Source of the DNA: Acidimicrobiales bacterium | GTDB lineage: Bacteria > Actinomycetota > Acidimicrobiia > Acidimicrobiales > Poriferisodalaceae | Reading direction: 5' to 3' | Length of the DNA: 37,468 bases | Assembly: GCA_009843525.1 (NCBI GenBank) | Contig: VYDH01000022.1 | Span: 1-37,468 of the forward strand | Shown: one piece after another, positions 8,936-16,608 of the stretch | Layout of the letters: each line of letters begins with the position of its first letter | How positions within the stretch are numbered: the stretch's first letter is position 1 | The notes under the pieces: model-generated | Seen by the model: only the letters and a program-made list of their open reading frames with translations | Database searches by the model: none | Told to the model about the DNA's origin: nothing | Made by a program: the position numbers and the translations under genes

Positions 8936-10173
8936 CAGGTGCCTGCCGCCAAGGCCGCAGCGATGTCGCGCATGTAGCTCTGTGTGATGCCCCAGCGGAA
9001 GTCGAACTGTCCGCCGACACCCTCTCCGTTCCAATTCTCCAGCGCGGAGCGATGCGCCAGTCGAGCCCGCTTCGACTTCAAACGAAGCTCGCGGTCGCGG
9101 ATTCTGCGGTGGACCGCTGAGTCCTCGACGAATCCCTCAGGGTCACCGGCAATTCGTTCGACCATGGCATTCACGAACTCCTGGACGCCGAGGTTGATGC
9201 CGAATTCGTTCAGCAGAACCCAGAACTCCGGCAGATCGTCGACCCATGCGCGGACATCGTCGAGCCGCGCTGCAATCCGGTGAGTCCAATCGTCGAGGCG
9301 GGCGAGTTCTCTCGATTCCAGTTCGTCCGTTTCCCAGCTCAACTCTGCGCGCGCCTGACGTGCCACGAGCACGTTGTAGACGTGCTGCGGTCCGGCGGTC
9401 AGCTCGGAGAAGTTCTGGGCGTGGCGGAGGATCTCGACCAGCTGGGCCGGCATGCCAGGTGTCTGCAATTGCCACGGGTAGTCGACCTGCGCAGCCGCTT
9501 GCGGCGTCGCGCACAGCACCGCCAGCAGCGTGCCCGCATGGCGGCGCCGGATGTGATCCACCAGCAGCTGCGCCTCATCGGGCATGAGGTCGAAAGTGAT
9601 CTCCGCATGCAAGAAATCATCCGGAGGAGGAGGCAGCCCCGCCCACATCGACACAGCCCGCGTCATAGCGTTGCCGTCGTCATCACGATCAGGCCGCATC
9701 TTCCCGAGGGTGGCTGCGCGCTGGCCGTACTCGGAGATGCTGAGGTCTATCCGCCGCAGGCCCCAAGTCCACAGGCCTCCCCAGTAGGCATCGCTCGGCA
9801 TGCGCTTGAGATTCCGGCCGGCAGTGAAGCCGATGACCCCTTGGTTGTGTCCAAGGTGGCGGAGACAATCGATCAGCCGGGCCTCGTCGTCACGCAGCCT
9901 GCGGGAGAACTCCCCCGGCGACACACGCTGGGCTTCAAGCCGAGCGCAGATCCAAGGCACGAAGAGGAAGTAGCGGAGCCTGGTCTGAATGGTCGAGGTT
10001 CCGGGATTGAGCATCCCCGAGAACGCATCGCGCACAGTGCCCAGACCCAGAACGTCAAGCGTGCCCGGCTCGTCAAACGCTCGCAGCAGCTCACCGACGC
10101 GCTCACTCGCTGCACTGTCAAAGTCCAGCCACCCCAGGGACGACTCGGGAACGTAATCAGTCGCTATCGCCAA
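8935..10173 (-). CDS. DUF6361 family protein
   Basis: The product has the DUF6361 N-terminal signature (SSLGWLDFDSAASERV, then LGLGTVRDAFSGMLNPGTS and LRYFLFVPWICARL), a domain of unknown function that I associate with cassettes also encoding PLD-fold and helicase proteins. No catalytic motif is evident; the middle is helical with WGGLWTWGLRRI. The frame is open from a TTG at 10230. I prefer TTG at 10173 because GGGAG lies seven bases before it and it places the conserved start at the usual distance, giving 412 aa. First gene of a strictly overlapping three-gene operon. It may be the sensor or adaptor, but nothing in the sequence proves it. Confidence 0.8.
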   Translation of the reverse strand: MAIATDYVPESSLGWLDFDSAASERVGELLRAFDEPGTLDVLGLGTVRDAFSGMLNPGTSTIQTRLRYFLFVPWICARLEAQRVSPGEFSRRLRDDEARLIDCLRHLGHNQGVIGFTAGRNLKRMPSDAYWGGLWTWGLRRIDLSISEYGQRAATLGKMRPDRDDDGNAMTRAVSMWAGLPPPPDDFLHAEITFDLMPDEAQLLVDHIRRRHAGTLLAVLCATPQAAAQVDYPWQLQTPGMPAQLVEILRHAQNFSELTAGPQHVYNVLVARQARAELSWETDELESRELARLDDWTHRIAARLDDVRAWVDDLPEFWVLLNEFGINLGVQEFVNAMVERIAGDPEGFVEDSAVHRRIRDRELRLKSKRARLAHRSALENWNGEGVGGQFDFRWGITQSYMRDIAAALAAGT

Positions 10174-10389
10174 TGAACGACTCCCAAGGTCCAATCGCCG
10201 TCCCGCCTGCGAGCCCGAATTCTGCCCCAAGTCGCAGGTGCCCGACCTGAATCAACAAGCCCGCGCAGTCCGAGCGGGGTGATGCTCCCGAAGCTAGGTA
10301 CGGCGATCACTTACGCTCCTCGCCATACGCGGGCCGGTGCTCTCACCCCCCTGCAACTCCGACCGGAGAATCAGCGCCTTCCGAACCCT

Positions 10390-10965
10390 TCAGGCCAAAG
10401 GTGGCTCGATCGCCAGCTCTTCAACGATTGCCGACCCAGCTTCGGTGCGCGTCAGCGTGTCGCTGTAGCTCTCGGCTGTCATCAAGCCCGCAGATTGCAG
10501 CCAACCGCGCCGATAGCTCAGCTGTGCCTGGCTTTGCCAACCCATGCGGTATCGCTCGTTCGCCATGTGCAGTAGTTGCCCGGTCGACAAGGGTGCGTCC
10601 AGAAGCACGAGGAACTCGCCGACAAAGCGAATGTTGCGGTGAATCTCCGCGATGAGCGGAGCCGGGTTCTCAGTGCGGCGCCATGTGTCGCAGGCGGCGG
10701 AGATGCTCGACACGCCGTGCGATTCGGTCAATAGGCCGGCACGACACAAGCTTCGCCAACGGCTGTACGCCGAGCCAGCCGTGATGGACAAGGCATCCCT
10801 CATCCACGACTGCAGTTGCTCCGGACTTGGACGGGCAACCGCCACATACTCCGCCACTCGTCGCATTGAGGCCAGGTAACCGCCGTAGCCACCCGGCATC
10901 CCGAGCAGGCCGGCCTTTCGGCCGCGCCAACTTGGCGACCCCTGAGACACATTGACCGTATTCAC
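10390..10965 (-). CDS. Hypothetical protein, possible tandem winged helices
   Basis: I do not recognise this protein by name. From GTG at 10965 it has about 191 aa. Two related-looking helical blocks can be seen: about residues 35-115 (RPSPEQLQSWMRDAL...AYSRWRSLCRAGLLTES) and 120-185 (APLSTGQLLHMANERY...YRRGWLQSAGLM). Each has the 'helix, helix, LxxAGLL/M' ending of winged helix-turn-helix domains, so nucleic-acid binding is plausible. The frame is open far upstream, but there it overlaps the 98-aa gene at 11030-11326, and composition becomes unlike protein (S/R/C-rich), so the start is placed after that gene. Exact start is uncertain. It probably forms an operon with the 98-aa gene. Confidence 0.55.
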   Translation of the reverse strand: MNTVNVSQGSPSWRGRKAGLLGMPGGYGGYLASMRRVAEYVAVARPSPEQLQSWMRDALSITAGSAYSRWRSLCRAGLLTESHGVSSISAACDTWRRTENPAPLIAEIHRNIRFVGEFLVLLDAPLSTGQLLHMANERYRMGWQSQAQLSYRRGWLQSAGLMTAESYSDTLTRTEAGSAIVEELAIEPPLA

Positions 10966-11029
10966 AGCACCGCAGCATCGCGCGGAGTCGTCGGTTACGC
11001 CGCGGGAATGCGAAGACCGGCGGACTTGG

Positions 11030-11326
11030 TCAGCTCCCGTCGAGCGCTCGCAGGCACCTATGCAGCTTGCCGATGATGCGCCGAGCGGCAGCGCGTTCGG
11101 CGCCGCTGAGATGGCTACTAGTGACGTCTTGCTCTGCAAGTCGCAGCGCGTCAAGGCACTGCTCACGGGTGAGCGCTCGGGAATGCCGGTCGCCACGGCT
11201 GTGCCAGATGACCTCGCCAATGTCGTCGTGGGCGTGCAAGTCAGTCCAGATGTTGCCGACATGCAGTGCCACACGGCCATCGGGCAGCAATTCAGCAGTC
11301 TGAGGCCACGGAATGTGTTCACCCAT
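11030..11326 (-). CDS. Small hypothetical protein (98 aa)
   Basis: ATG at 11326, TGA at 11032-11030. The sequence is natural-looking: an N-terminal beta region (PQTAELLPDGRVALHVGNIWTDLH), an acidic/His turn (AHDDIGEVIWHSRG) and a helical C-terminal half (REQCLDALRLAEQDV...AERAAARRIIGKLHRCL). No known motif. It is divergent from the DUF6642-type gene at 11513 and 64 nt upstream of the gene at 10390-10965 on the same strand. It could belong to an uncharacterised two- or three-gene defence module with its neighbours; that is inference from position only. Confidence 0.55.
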   Translation of the reverse strand: MGEHIPWPQTAELLPDGRVALHVGNIWTDLHAHDDIGEVIWHSRGDRHSRALTREQCLDALRLAEQDVTSSHLSGAERAAARRIIGKLHRCLRALDGS

Positions 11327-11512
11327 GACCGCGGGACGCTACCGGTTGTCCCCGCTTGCCAGCCCGCGCCAGAAAAGTAGTGACGTGCGCACTGGTACGC
11401 AGTGGGCGAGATGCGGTGCAGAGCCAGTCCCCGCGGTGGGATGACTCAAATGCATCTTCGAAGCACTCGTAGCCTCGCCGCCGCCTCGCAGGATGGGAAA
11501 CCAGGAAACACC

Positions 11513-12127
11513 ATGGCCAAGAAATCAAGCTCGACCACCGCCGCAGCCGGACGCGACCCCTCCACCGAACCGATCGCGACGGGCGTGTTCGCCTTCGAAG
11601 GGGACTGGGAATCTGACCTCCGTGACCCGTGGAGCATCGAACCGATGCTCCGCACCCTCCAAGTCATCGGCGAGCTCAAGTGCATCCGCCGCAACGTCGC
11701 CACCGTGCCCGAACTGAAGCACTACCTCGACAAGTGGCTCCAGAAGCGCTACGCCGGCTACCAGGTCGGCTACTTCGGCTTCCATGGCGAGCCCGGCAGC
11801 CTCTGGCTCGGCGGCAAGCGCTACGTCTCGCTCGAAGACCTCGAAGCCCTGATCGACGGCCGGGCGCAAGGCCGCATCATCCACTTCGGCTCGTGCTCGG
11901 TCATGCGGGTCGGCGAGTCACGGCTGAAGGAGTTCCAGGAGAGCACCGGGGCCCGTGCCGTCATCGGCTACCGCACCGATGTCGACAGCGCCCTCAACTG
12001 GGCCGCGTTCGAGATCCTGCTGCTGGAGGCGCTGAGCCGATACCGGCAGATCGGCGCCCCCGCCCGGCACCTACGCGAGAACTACGGCTACCTCTGCGAC
12101 AAGCTCGGCTTTGAGTACATCTACTGA
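11513..12127 (+). CDS. DUF6642-like protein, putative His/Cys (CHAT-like) fold
   Basis: The 204-aa protein starts at ATG 11513, preceded by AGGAAA at a good distance. After a 20-residue Ser/Ala-rich tail it runs GVFAFEGDWESDLRD, CIRRNVATVPELKHYLDKW, YFGFHGEPGSLWL (His91), IIHFGSCSV (Cys128), and ends in a helical LLLEALSRY segment. That order matches what I know as DUF6642. The HG...GSCS spacing is the layout of caspase/CHAT-type proteases (His then Cys at strand ends). Catalysis is inferred, not shown. It has no obvious partner on its strand; the genes on the other side of the divergent gap, or the XRE gene 42 nt downstream, are candidates. Confidence 0.65.
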   Translation: MAKKSSSTTAAAGRDPSTEPIATGVFAFEGDWESDLRDPWSIEPMLRTLQVIGELKCIRRNVATVPELKHYLDKWLQKRYAGYQVGYFGFHGEPGSLWLGGKRYVSLEDLEALIDGRAQGRIIHFGSCSVMRVGESRLKEFQESTGARAVIGYRTDVDSALNWAAFEILLLEALSRYRQIGAPARHLRENYGYLCDKLGFEYIY

Positions 12128-12151
12128 GGCCGAGTCCGGCTCGCTTCAAAT

Positions 12152-12168
12152 TGTTCTAATATCGAACA
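12152..12168 (+). promoter_or_regulatory. -10 box within palindrome before XRE gene
   Basis: TGTTC-TAATATC-GAACA is an inverted repeat with 5-bp arms. Its centre contains TAATAT (12157-12162), placed seven bases before the GTG at 12170. This fits a leaderless transcript whose promoter is covered by an operator for the XRE protein itself. No good -35 element is evident. Confidence 0.5.
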
Positions 12169-12169
12169 C

Positions 12170-13273
12170 GTGACGCCGGACACCGAAGAACTTGGGCAGC
12201 GCATCGCAGCTGCGAGGCGGGACGCCGGGCTGACACAGGCCGAGTGCGCGGCGCGTGCCGGGTTGCACCGCAGCGCCCTGGCCAAGATCGAGACGGGCGG
12301 CCGGGGAGTCGGCGCAACGGAACTGGCCAACATTGCCAACGCCCTCGACACCCGAATTGAGTGGCTGTTCAATGAGGCGCCCGCGGCAGTGATTTCTCGT
12401 CGACGCGGCCGGGACACCGACGCTCCGAGCCCGAGCATCGATCGAATGGTGGAGCGAGCAGTTCGCGAAACGGAGTTCCTCCAGCGTCTCGGTGTCGGAC
12501 TCGAGCTGCCGTCGTCACCAGACCTCGACTTCCCCACAACGAACGAAGAAGCAGAGTCTGCGGCAGCGACCACGCGCCGTCTGCTGGGCTACGACGCCGA
12601 CGAGCCAGCGGACAACCTCGCGCGCGCCGCCGAAGCGCTGGGATTGCTGACGTTCTCGCTAAGGCTCGGAGATGAAGGCGCCGATGGGGCTTCGATGCTG
12701 CTCGTCGAAGGCGGCGTGGCACTGGTCAATGGCACGCTGGCAGTCGGGCGTCGCCGTCTCACGCTCGCGCACGAGATCGGTCATTACGTCTTCGCCGACG
12801 AATACTCCACTGATTGGGAGGTCGCGCAGACGCAGGCCGAGGGACTAGAGGCTCGCATCGATCGATTCGCTAGAGCGCTGCTGCTTCCTCGCGCCGCGCT
12901 GCGCGACCGTTGGCACGGCGGCGAGGACACACGCACTGACGCCGTCCTCATCGCAAGCGAGTACCGAGTCGACATGTCAACACTCGCGCAGCGACTCGCG
13001 GAACTGGGTGTGGCCCCGGCGGCTGAAGTGCAGCAAGTCCGGCGCACACGCACTCGTCAGGCAGACATCGTCGATCACGGGCTCATCATTCCTGTCGAAC
13101 TTGAGCCCCCGGCGCTTCCCGACGTGTACAGCAAGGCCGTGCTGCGCGCCTACCGCGCCGAGGAGATCTCAGCCGCTCGTGCGCTCGCCTTGTTGTTCGA
13201 TACCTGGAACGAAGAGGAACTGCCGGATCTTCCGACGCTGCCACGCGACGCCATCTGGTCATTCGTCAGTTGA
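12170..13273 (+). CDS. XRE regulator fused to ImmA/IrrE metallopeptidase
   Basis: The 367-aa protein has an XRE helix-turn-helix at residues 8-62 (QRIAAARRDAGLTQAECAARAGLHRSALAKIE) and an ImmA/IrrE (COG2856) metallopeptidase domain at about 130-290 with the zinc motif HEIGH at 201-205. Proteins of this plan cleave or regulate repressors and occur with toxins or in phage-linked islands. The C-terminal 70 residues (SAARALALLFDTWNEEELPDLP) may bind the partner. Start GTG 12170 has no Shine-Dalgarno but has a -10 box seven bases upstream. The last four bases (TTGA) overlap the start of the PIN gene, so the two form one coupled operon. Confidence 0.85.
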   Translation: MTPDTEELGQRIAAARRDAGLTQAECAARAGLHRSALAKIETGGRGVGATELANIANALDTRIEWLFNEAPAAVISRRRGRDTDAPSPSIDRMVERAVRETEFLQRLGVGLELPSSPDLDFPTTNEEAESAAATTRRLLGYDADEPADNLARAAEALGLLTFSLRLGDEGADGASMLLVEGGVALVNGTLAVGRRRLTLAHEIGHYVFADEYSTDWEVAQTQAEGLEARIDRFARALLLPRAALRDRWHGGEDTRTDAVLIASEYRVDMSTLAQRLAELGVAPAAEVQQVRRTRTRQADIVDHGLIIPVELEPPALPDVYSKAVLRAYRAEEISAARALALLFDTWNEEELPDLPTLPRDAIWSFVS

Positions 13274-13818
13274 CGGACCAGGCCCAGAGAACGCTCGTGT
13301 TCGACACGGGACCGCTGAGCCACTTTGCGCGCGCCGGCCTCCTGGATGCGCTCCAGCTCGTCGTCGGCGAACGCCGAGCAGTCACCCCTGCGGCGGTGCA
13401 GAACGAACTGCGAAACGGCGTTCATCTGCATCCGAGCGTTCAGGCGGCTCTCGACGCCACATGGATCGAGACGCGCGAACTCGAGTCGACTCAGGAAGTC
13501 GCAGCGTTCTCAAAGTACGCCGAGCGTCTGGTCTCAGGGAGCCGCAACGTCGGGGAGGCTGCCGTCCTCGCGCTTGCCGAGACTCTTCCCGGCTGTGCCG
13601 TCGTCGACGATGCTGCGGCACACAAGTTTGCTTCGGGGCAAGGAGTTCACGTCACGCGCACTCTGGCGCTGCTGTGTCAATCGATCAGCCAGGGCGTTCT
13701 GACTGTGGCGACGGTCAGCTCGATTGCTGACGAACTCCTCGAGACCGACTATCGATTGCCGTTCGCCAAAGGCGAATTCGAGCTCTGGGCCACCGAGAAT
13801 CTCCCCATTGCACCATGA
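13270..13818 (+). CDS. PIN-domain protein, putative ribonuclease toxin
   Basis: The 182-aa protein has the PIN-like acidic set: LVFDTGPLSHFARAG (Asp12), QNELRNG (Glu46), NVGEAAVLALAE (Glu96) and AVVDDAAAHKFA (Asp113/114). These would hold Mg for RNA cleavage. It resembles the DUF3368-like PIN proteins found beside XRE-COG2856 genes. It starts at TTG 13270, overlapping the stop of the ImmA gene in TTGA. The pair behaves like a toxin-antitoxin unit in which the XRE-ImmA protein would be the controller; this is inference from gene order. The C-terminal part (VATVSSIADELLETDYRLP) is complete. Confidence 0.8.
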   Translation: MTDQAQRTLVFDTGPLSHFARAGLLDALQLVVGERRAVTPAAVQNELRNGVHLHPSVQAALDATWIETRELESTQEVAAFSKYAERLVSGSRNVGEAAVLALAETLPGCAVVDDAAAHKFASGQGVHVTRTLALLCQSISQGVLTVATVSSIADELLETDYRLPFAKGEFELWATENLPIAP

Positions 13819-13850
13819 GCACGGCGGTCACAGTGCCAACAAAAAAATAA

Positions 13851-13884
13851 CCCCGCCAGGCCCGGCGAGGCCGGGACGGCGGGG
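13851..13884. terminator. GC-rich nested hairpin after PIN gene
   Basis: CCCCGCC (13851-13857) pairs with GGCGGGG (13878-13884), and inside it CCCGG pairs with CCGGG. An A-tract (13841-13850) precedes it, so a canonical T-tract exists only when read on the minus strand. It lies between two plus-strand genes. It may end the PIN operon without a U-tract, or block antisense transcription. Confidence 0.55.
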
Positions 13885-13929
13885 AGGAATGGACACACGA
13901 TACAGCGATCCGGTGTGTCACGCTGGCTC

Positions 13930-14478
13930 ATGGCGCGCATCACGGTCATTCCTGACGACGACTGGGACGGCGAGCTCGGCGAGCTGTACCCCCGGGTCGT
14001 GGACCCCGCCTGGGGCCGGGTCGACCACATCTTGGCCATCCACTCGCTCAACCCCCGCAGCATGGCCGCACACCAAGGCCTCTACGAATCGGCCATGGCC
14101 GGCACCGCCACGCTGCGCAAGGTCGAACGCGAGCTCATCGCCCTGGTCGTCAGCCTCACCAACGACTGCCACTACTGAGTGGTCCACCACCGGCGCGGTC
14201 TGCGCCGCCTCATCGCCGACGACGAGCTCGTGGCCGCCGTCGAGCACGACTGGACCACCGCGGGGCTGTCCGCAAAGCGCACTGCCATGCTGGCCTACGC
14301 CGTCAAGCTCACCGAGACCCCCGCCGCCACCACCGACGCCGACGTCGACGCCCTGCGCGACGCCGGCTTCAGCGACCGCGACATCCTCGACATCACCGAA
14401 GTCGTCGGCTACTACGCCTACGCCAACCGCATCGCCGACGGGCTCGGCCTCCAGACCGAAGACTGGATCCCCGACTGA
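13930..14478 (+). CDS. AhpD-like peroxidase-related selenoprotein (C-x-x-Sec)
   Basis: A 182-aa carboxymuconolactone-decarboxylase/AhpD-type protein with one in-frame TGA at 14176-14178. The active site reads E68 ... N-D-C80-H-Y-TGA83-V-V-H-H87. Its spacing matches AhpD of M. tuberculosis (E118, C130, C133, H137), with the TGA at the Cys133 position. The family signature continues unbroken after the TGA (MLAYAVKLTETPA, FSDRDILDITEVVGYYAYANRIADGLG), which argues against a pseudogene. A SECIS-like hairpin follows the TGA. The role would be thiol/selenol-based peroxide or disulfide reduction in the cytoplasm. ATG 13930 is chosen because MARITVIPDDDWDG fits the family start; GTG 13915 is possible. 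No Shine-Dalgarno is obvious. Without Sec insertion the product would stop at residue 82. Confidence 0.85.
14176..14212 (+). promoter_or_regulatory. Putative bacterial SECIS element
   Basis: The UGA at 14176-14178 sits at the base of a stem-loop. CGGCGC (14191-14196) pairs with GCGCCG (14202-14207), leaving loop GGTCT (14197-14201). TGAG (14176-14179) can also pair with CTCA (14209-14212). Exactly 18 nt separate the UGA from the loop. As I recall, E. coli fdhF has the same spacing and the same GGUCU in its SelB-binding loop. The upper stem here lacks an obvious bulged U. Confidence 0.75.
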
Positions 14479-14516
14479 GCCGCCAACGAGCGCGGAAACT
14501 CAACCGCCGAATGGCG

Positions 14517-15140
14517 TCATGTCCTCTGCGCCCGTATGGCTTCGATGAGCAACCAGACACCCGAGCTTGGATTCGACCTGGGCGGTGAGCCGTCTCCTTC
14601 GTGCTTGGCGTCTAGACGCTGTGCGCGATCTCGCGCGTCCTCATAGCTGCCGTAGAGAAAATCCATCGCAGCTCTCGAGAGCACCTTGCCGCAACCCAAC
14701 AGTGCGCCCGCCAGCGACTGTGCGTCGTGGCGGCTGAGGTAGGCCGTCTGATCCTGGAAATGGAGAATGAACCACAGTTCGATGCACGGATTGGATATCG
14801 CCAAGCTAATGCCGTGAGCCTCGGCTAACTGGATGGCCTCGGCCAGATTGGGGTGGGCATCGACATCGAAGACGCACCAGATCTCGTCGTGTGCCCGACC
14901 ACGCCCTCGCCGCTGATCGCGTAGCTCAGCCTTCTTGGTCGCCACGGCACGTTCGACCAGAGAATGCGGCACTCCATGAAACGAATCGATCTCGAGCAGA
15001 ACCGTGTCCCTGTTGGCTCGGCGCCACGGAAGCAAGTAGCCGTCCTCGGTCTTCTCCCCTTCCGTAAAGACAAGAATCTCCCGCCGGACAGCGAAATTGC
15101 CTGCAACGCGGCGTGGCCGCCCTGAGCTGCCCTTCCTCAA
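14517..15140 (-). CDS. rloB: RloB/AbiL-type Toprim protein
   Basis: The 207-aa protein has a Toprim-fold layout: EILVFTEGEKTEDGYL (Glu28 in EGEKTE), IWCVFDVDAHPN (Asp92, Asp94) and the RloB-specific SNPCIELWFILHF at 116-128. The Toprim acidic residues support metal-dependent nucleic-acid cleavage. The start ATG at 15140 overlaps the stop of the AAA ATPase gene by four bases, so the two are co-translated. RloA/RloB-like and AbiLi/AbiLii pairs are known abortive-infection modules related in plan to the PARIS and OLD families. It is convergent with the selenoprotein gene, 38 nt apart. Confidence 0.85.
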   Translation of the reverse strand: MRKGSSGRPRRVAGNFAVRREILVFTEGEKTEDGYLLPWRRANRDTVLLEIDSFHGVPHSLVERAVATKKAELRDQRRGRGRAHDEIWCVFDVDAHPNLAEAIQLAEAHGISLAISNPCIELWFILHFQDQTAYLSRHDAQSLAGALLGCGKVLSRAAMDFLYGSYEDARDRAQRLDAKHEGDGSPPRSNPSSGVWLLIEAIRAQRT

Positions 15141-16516
15141 CGGACGCCGGCGGGTTCTCGCGCCACAGCTGATGCAAATTCCCCATGCGAGAGGATCGGT
15201 GTCGCTCCGTAACGACCCTCTAGGTACCGCTTGCCGATCGCTTCCTGTTTGCGCGGATCAAGGTCCGTTAGTGGGTACAGGCGCGTACTGCCGTCGCCGC
15301 GCTTCTCAGTGAACCAAACCTGATCCCTCCCCAGCAGCCGGTCGCCGACGGCATCGCCGAGCAGCGCGGCATCGTGCGAATTGAAGATCAGCTGCGCCCG
15401 CCGGGGATTGGTGTTCGGATCCTGAAAAAGACGCACAAGCTCCGTGACGAGTGCCGGATGGAGACTTGCGTCAAGTTCGTCGGCAAGGAAGACCGACCCC
15501 GACTCAAGGGCTTGCACTACCGGTCCGATCAGACCGAACCACACGCGGGTCCCAAGCGATTCGTCCGCTGCATCCAGTTCGACCTCCTCGCCGCCGGAGC
15601 CACGGTGGACGAGCCGGACGCCAAGCTCCTCGAAGGCCGGTCCCTCGTCACTGTCGGGGTCACCATCGGTGCCTTCTAAAATGCGAATCGCCCGCCGCAG
15701 ACGTTCCCTCATGACTGGATCGGGTTCCTGCTTGCGCGCATCGGTGACCCCGAGATCTGCTGCCTGCAGAAGGGCCAGAACGCGATCCCGACTCGCCTCA
15801 TCGCCCAACATGTCGGTTGTGAGGGCCTGTCGGAATGGACGCGAGTCAGCCTCGGCAAGGATGAGATTGCGACTGAACCACTGGTACAGAGGGAGCAGTG
15901 CTGCATGATTTGCCGAGGCAGCCGCTGATAGGAAGAGCGCATTCGGCCGCAGCAGTTCCTGAACTGCGCGAGTCTTTTGTCGCTCCACGCTGCCGGCGTC
16001 AACCCCCTCGTTCGTGCGGCGGAAGATGAGCGCAGGACGACCCTTCGGATAGTGAAATGCCCACTCGTCGACCACGCGATCGTCGTCGATGCAGAAGCCG
16101 TAGAGGTGCCGGATTCCGTTGAGGACGAGGTCGACTTCAAACTCGGTCGGATCAGTCCGTCGCGCCTGATCCAAGACAAACGGCCGCCTTGGGATGCGCC
16201 CTCCGGGATCACCCCGACGAAACGAGTGAAGGACATGCCCGCGCATGTCGTCCATTGCCTTGAGGAGATTGCTCTTGCCCGAACCGTTGGCACCGAACAC
16301 GCCAGCGGCCGGAAGCGCCAGGATCGGCGCGCCGCCCTCGCGCCACTCGACGCTCCGGACGAAGCGCCGCTCCGACAACCGGGTAGCGAGCATCGAAAAG
16401 TTGAGCTCATCCCTGAACGATCGCGCGTTCTCCGCGCGGAACGTCAGGAGAACAGAAGGCTGGGAAGCTACGATTTCGCCCGTCACAGGCGCATTATTGC
16501 AGGAAACTTGCAACAA
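15137..16516 (-). CDS. AAA family ATPase of RloAB/AbiL-type module
   Basis: An OLD/SMC-like ATPase: Walker A GVFGANGSGKSNLLK (about residues 73-86), ABC-like signature DESLGTRVWF (about 318-327), Walker B SVFLADELDASLHP (about 341-354) and a switch histidine in LIFNSHDAALLG. It would sense infection and control its Toprim partner RloB, encoded immediately downstream with a four-base overlap. The frame opens at TTG 16516. A GTG at 16486 is equally plausible: AATAAT (16498-16493) lies six bases before it, as in a leaderless mRNA, and it is nearer the conserved LLTFRAENARSFRD. I keep the longer form and flag the doubt. Confidence 0.85.
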   Translation of the reverse strand: MLQVSCNNAPVTGEIVASQPSVLLTFRAENARSFRDELNFSMLATRLSERRFVRSVEWREGGAPILALPAAGVFGANGSGKSNLLKAMDDMRGHVLHSFRRGDPGGRIPRRPFVLDQARRTDPTEFEVDLVLNGIRHLYGFCIDDDRVVDEWAFHYPKGRPALIFRRTNEGVDAGSVERQKTRAVQELLRPNALFLSAAASANHAALLPLYQWFSRNLILAEADSRPFRQALTTDMLGDEASRDRVLALLQAADLGVTDARKQEPDPVMRERLRRAIRILEGTDGDPDSDEGPAFEELGVRLVHRGSGGEEVELDAADESLGTRVWFGLIGPVVQALESGSVFLADELDASLHPALVTELVRLFQDPNTNPRRAQLIFNSHDAALLGDAVGDRLLGRDQVWFTEKRGDGSTRLYPLTDLDPRKQEAIGKRYLEGRYGATPILSHGEFASAVAREPAGVR

Positions 16517-16520
16517 GTTT
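16504..16520. promoter_or_regulatory. Perfect palindrome at AAA ATPase start
   Basis: AAACTTG-CAA-CAAGTTT is a perfect inverted repeat with 7-bp arms and a 3-bp centre. It lies over the TTG start candidate and just upstream of the possible -10 (16498-16493). An operator is plausible; no regulator can be named. Confidence 0.4.
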
Positions 16521-16608
16521 GACGTGAGATGCCGGTACGCGCGACAATACAGATCGCAGCCATGTAGTTACAGCAGTGTGGTGAGGTAGATTGTTGCTAT
16601 AACCGAGA

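Noticed and set aside
11030..11322. Upstream extension of the 10390-10965 gene to 11322
   Set aside because: The extension is S/R/C-rich and unlike protein, and overlaps the better-looking 98-aa gene in another frame.
12152..12168. LexA/SOS box before the XRE-ImmA gene
   Set aside because: The actinobacterial SOS box has GAAC on the left and GTTC on the right; here the arms are in the opposite order (TGTTC ... GAACA), so an own-repressor operator is more likely.
14179..14478. Second half of the AhpD-like protein as an independent gene
   Set aside because: It begins directly after the TGA with no start signal, and family homology is continuous across the TGA; reading the TGA as Sec explains both halves.
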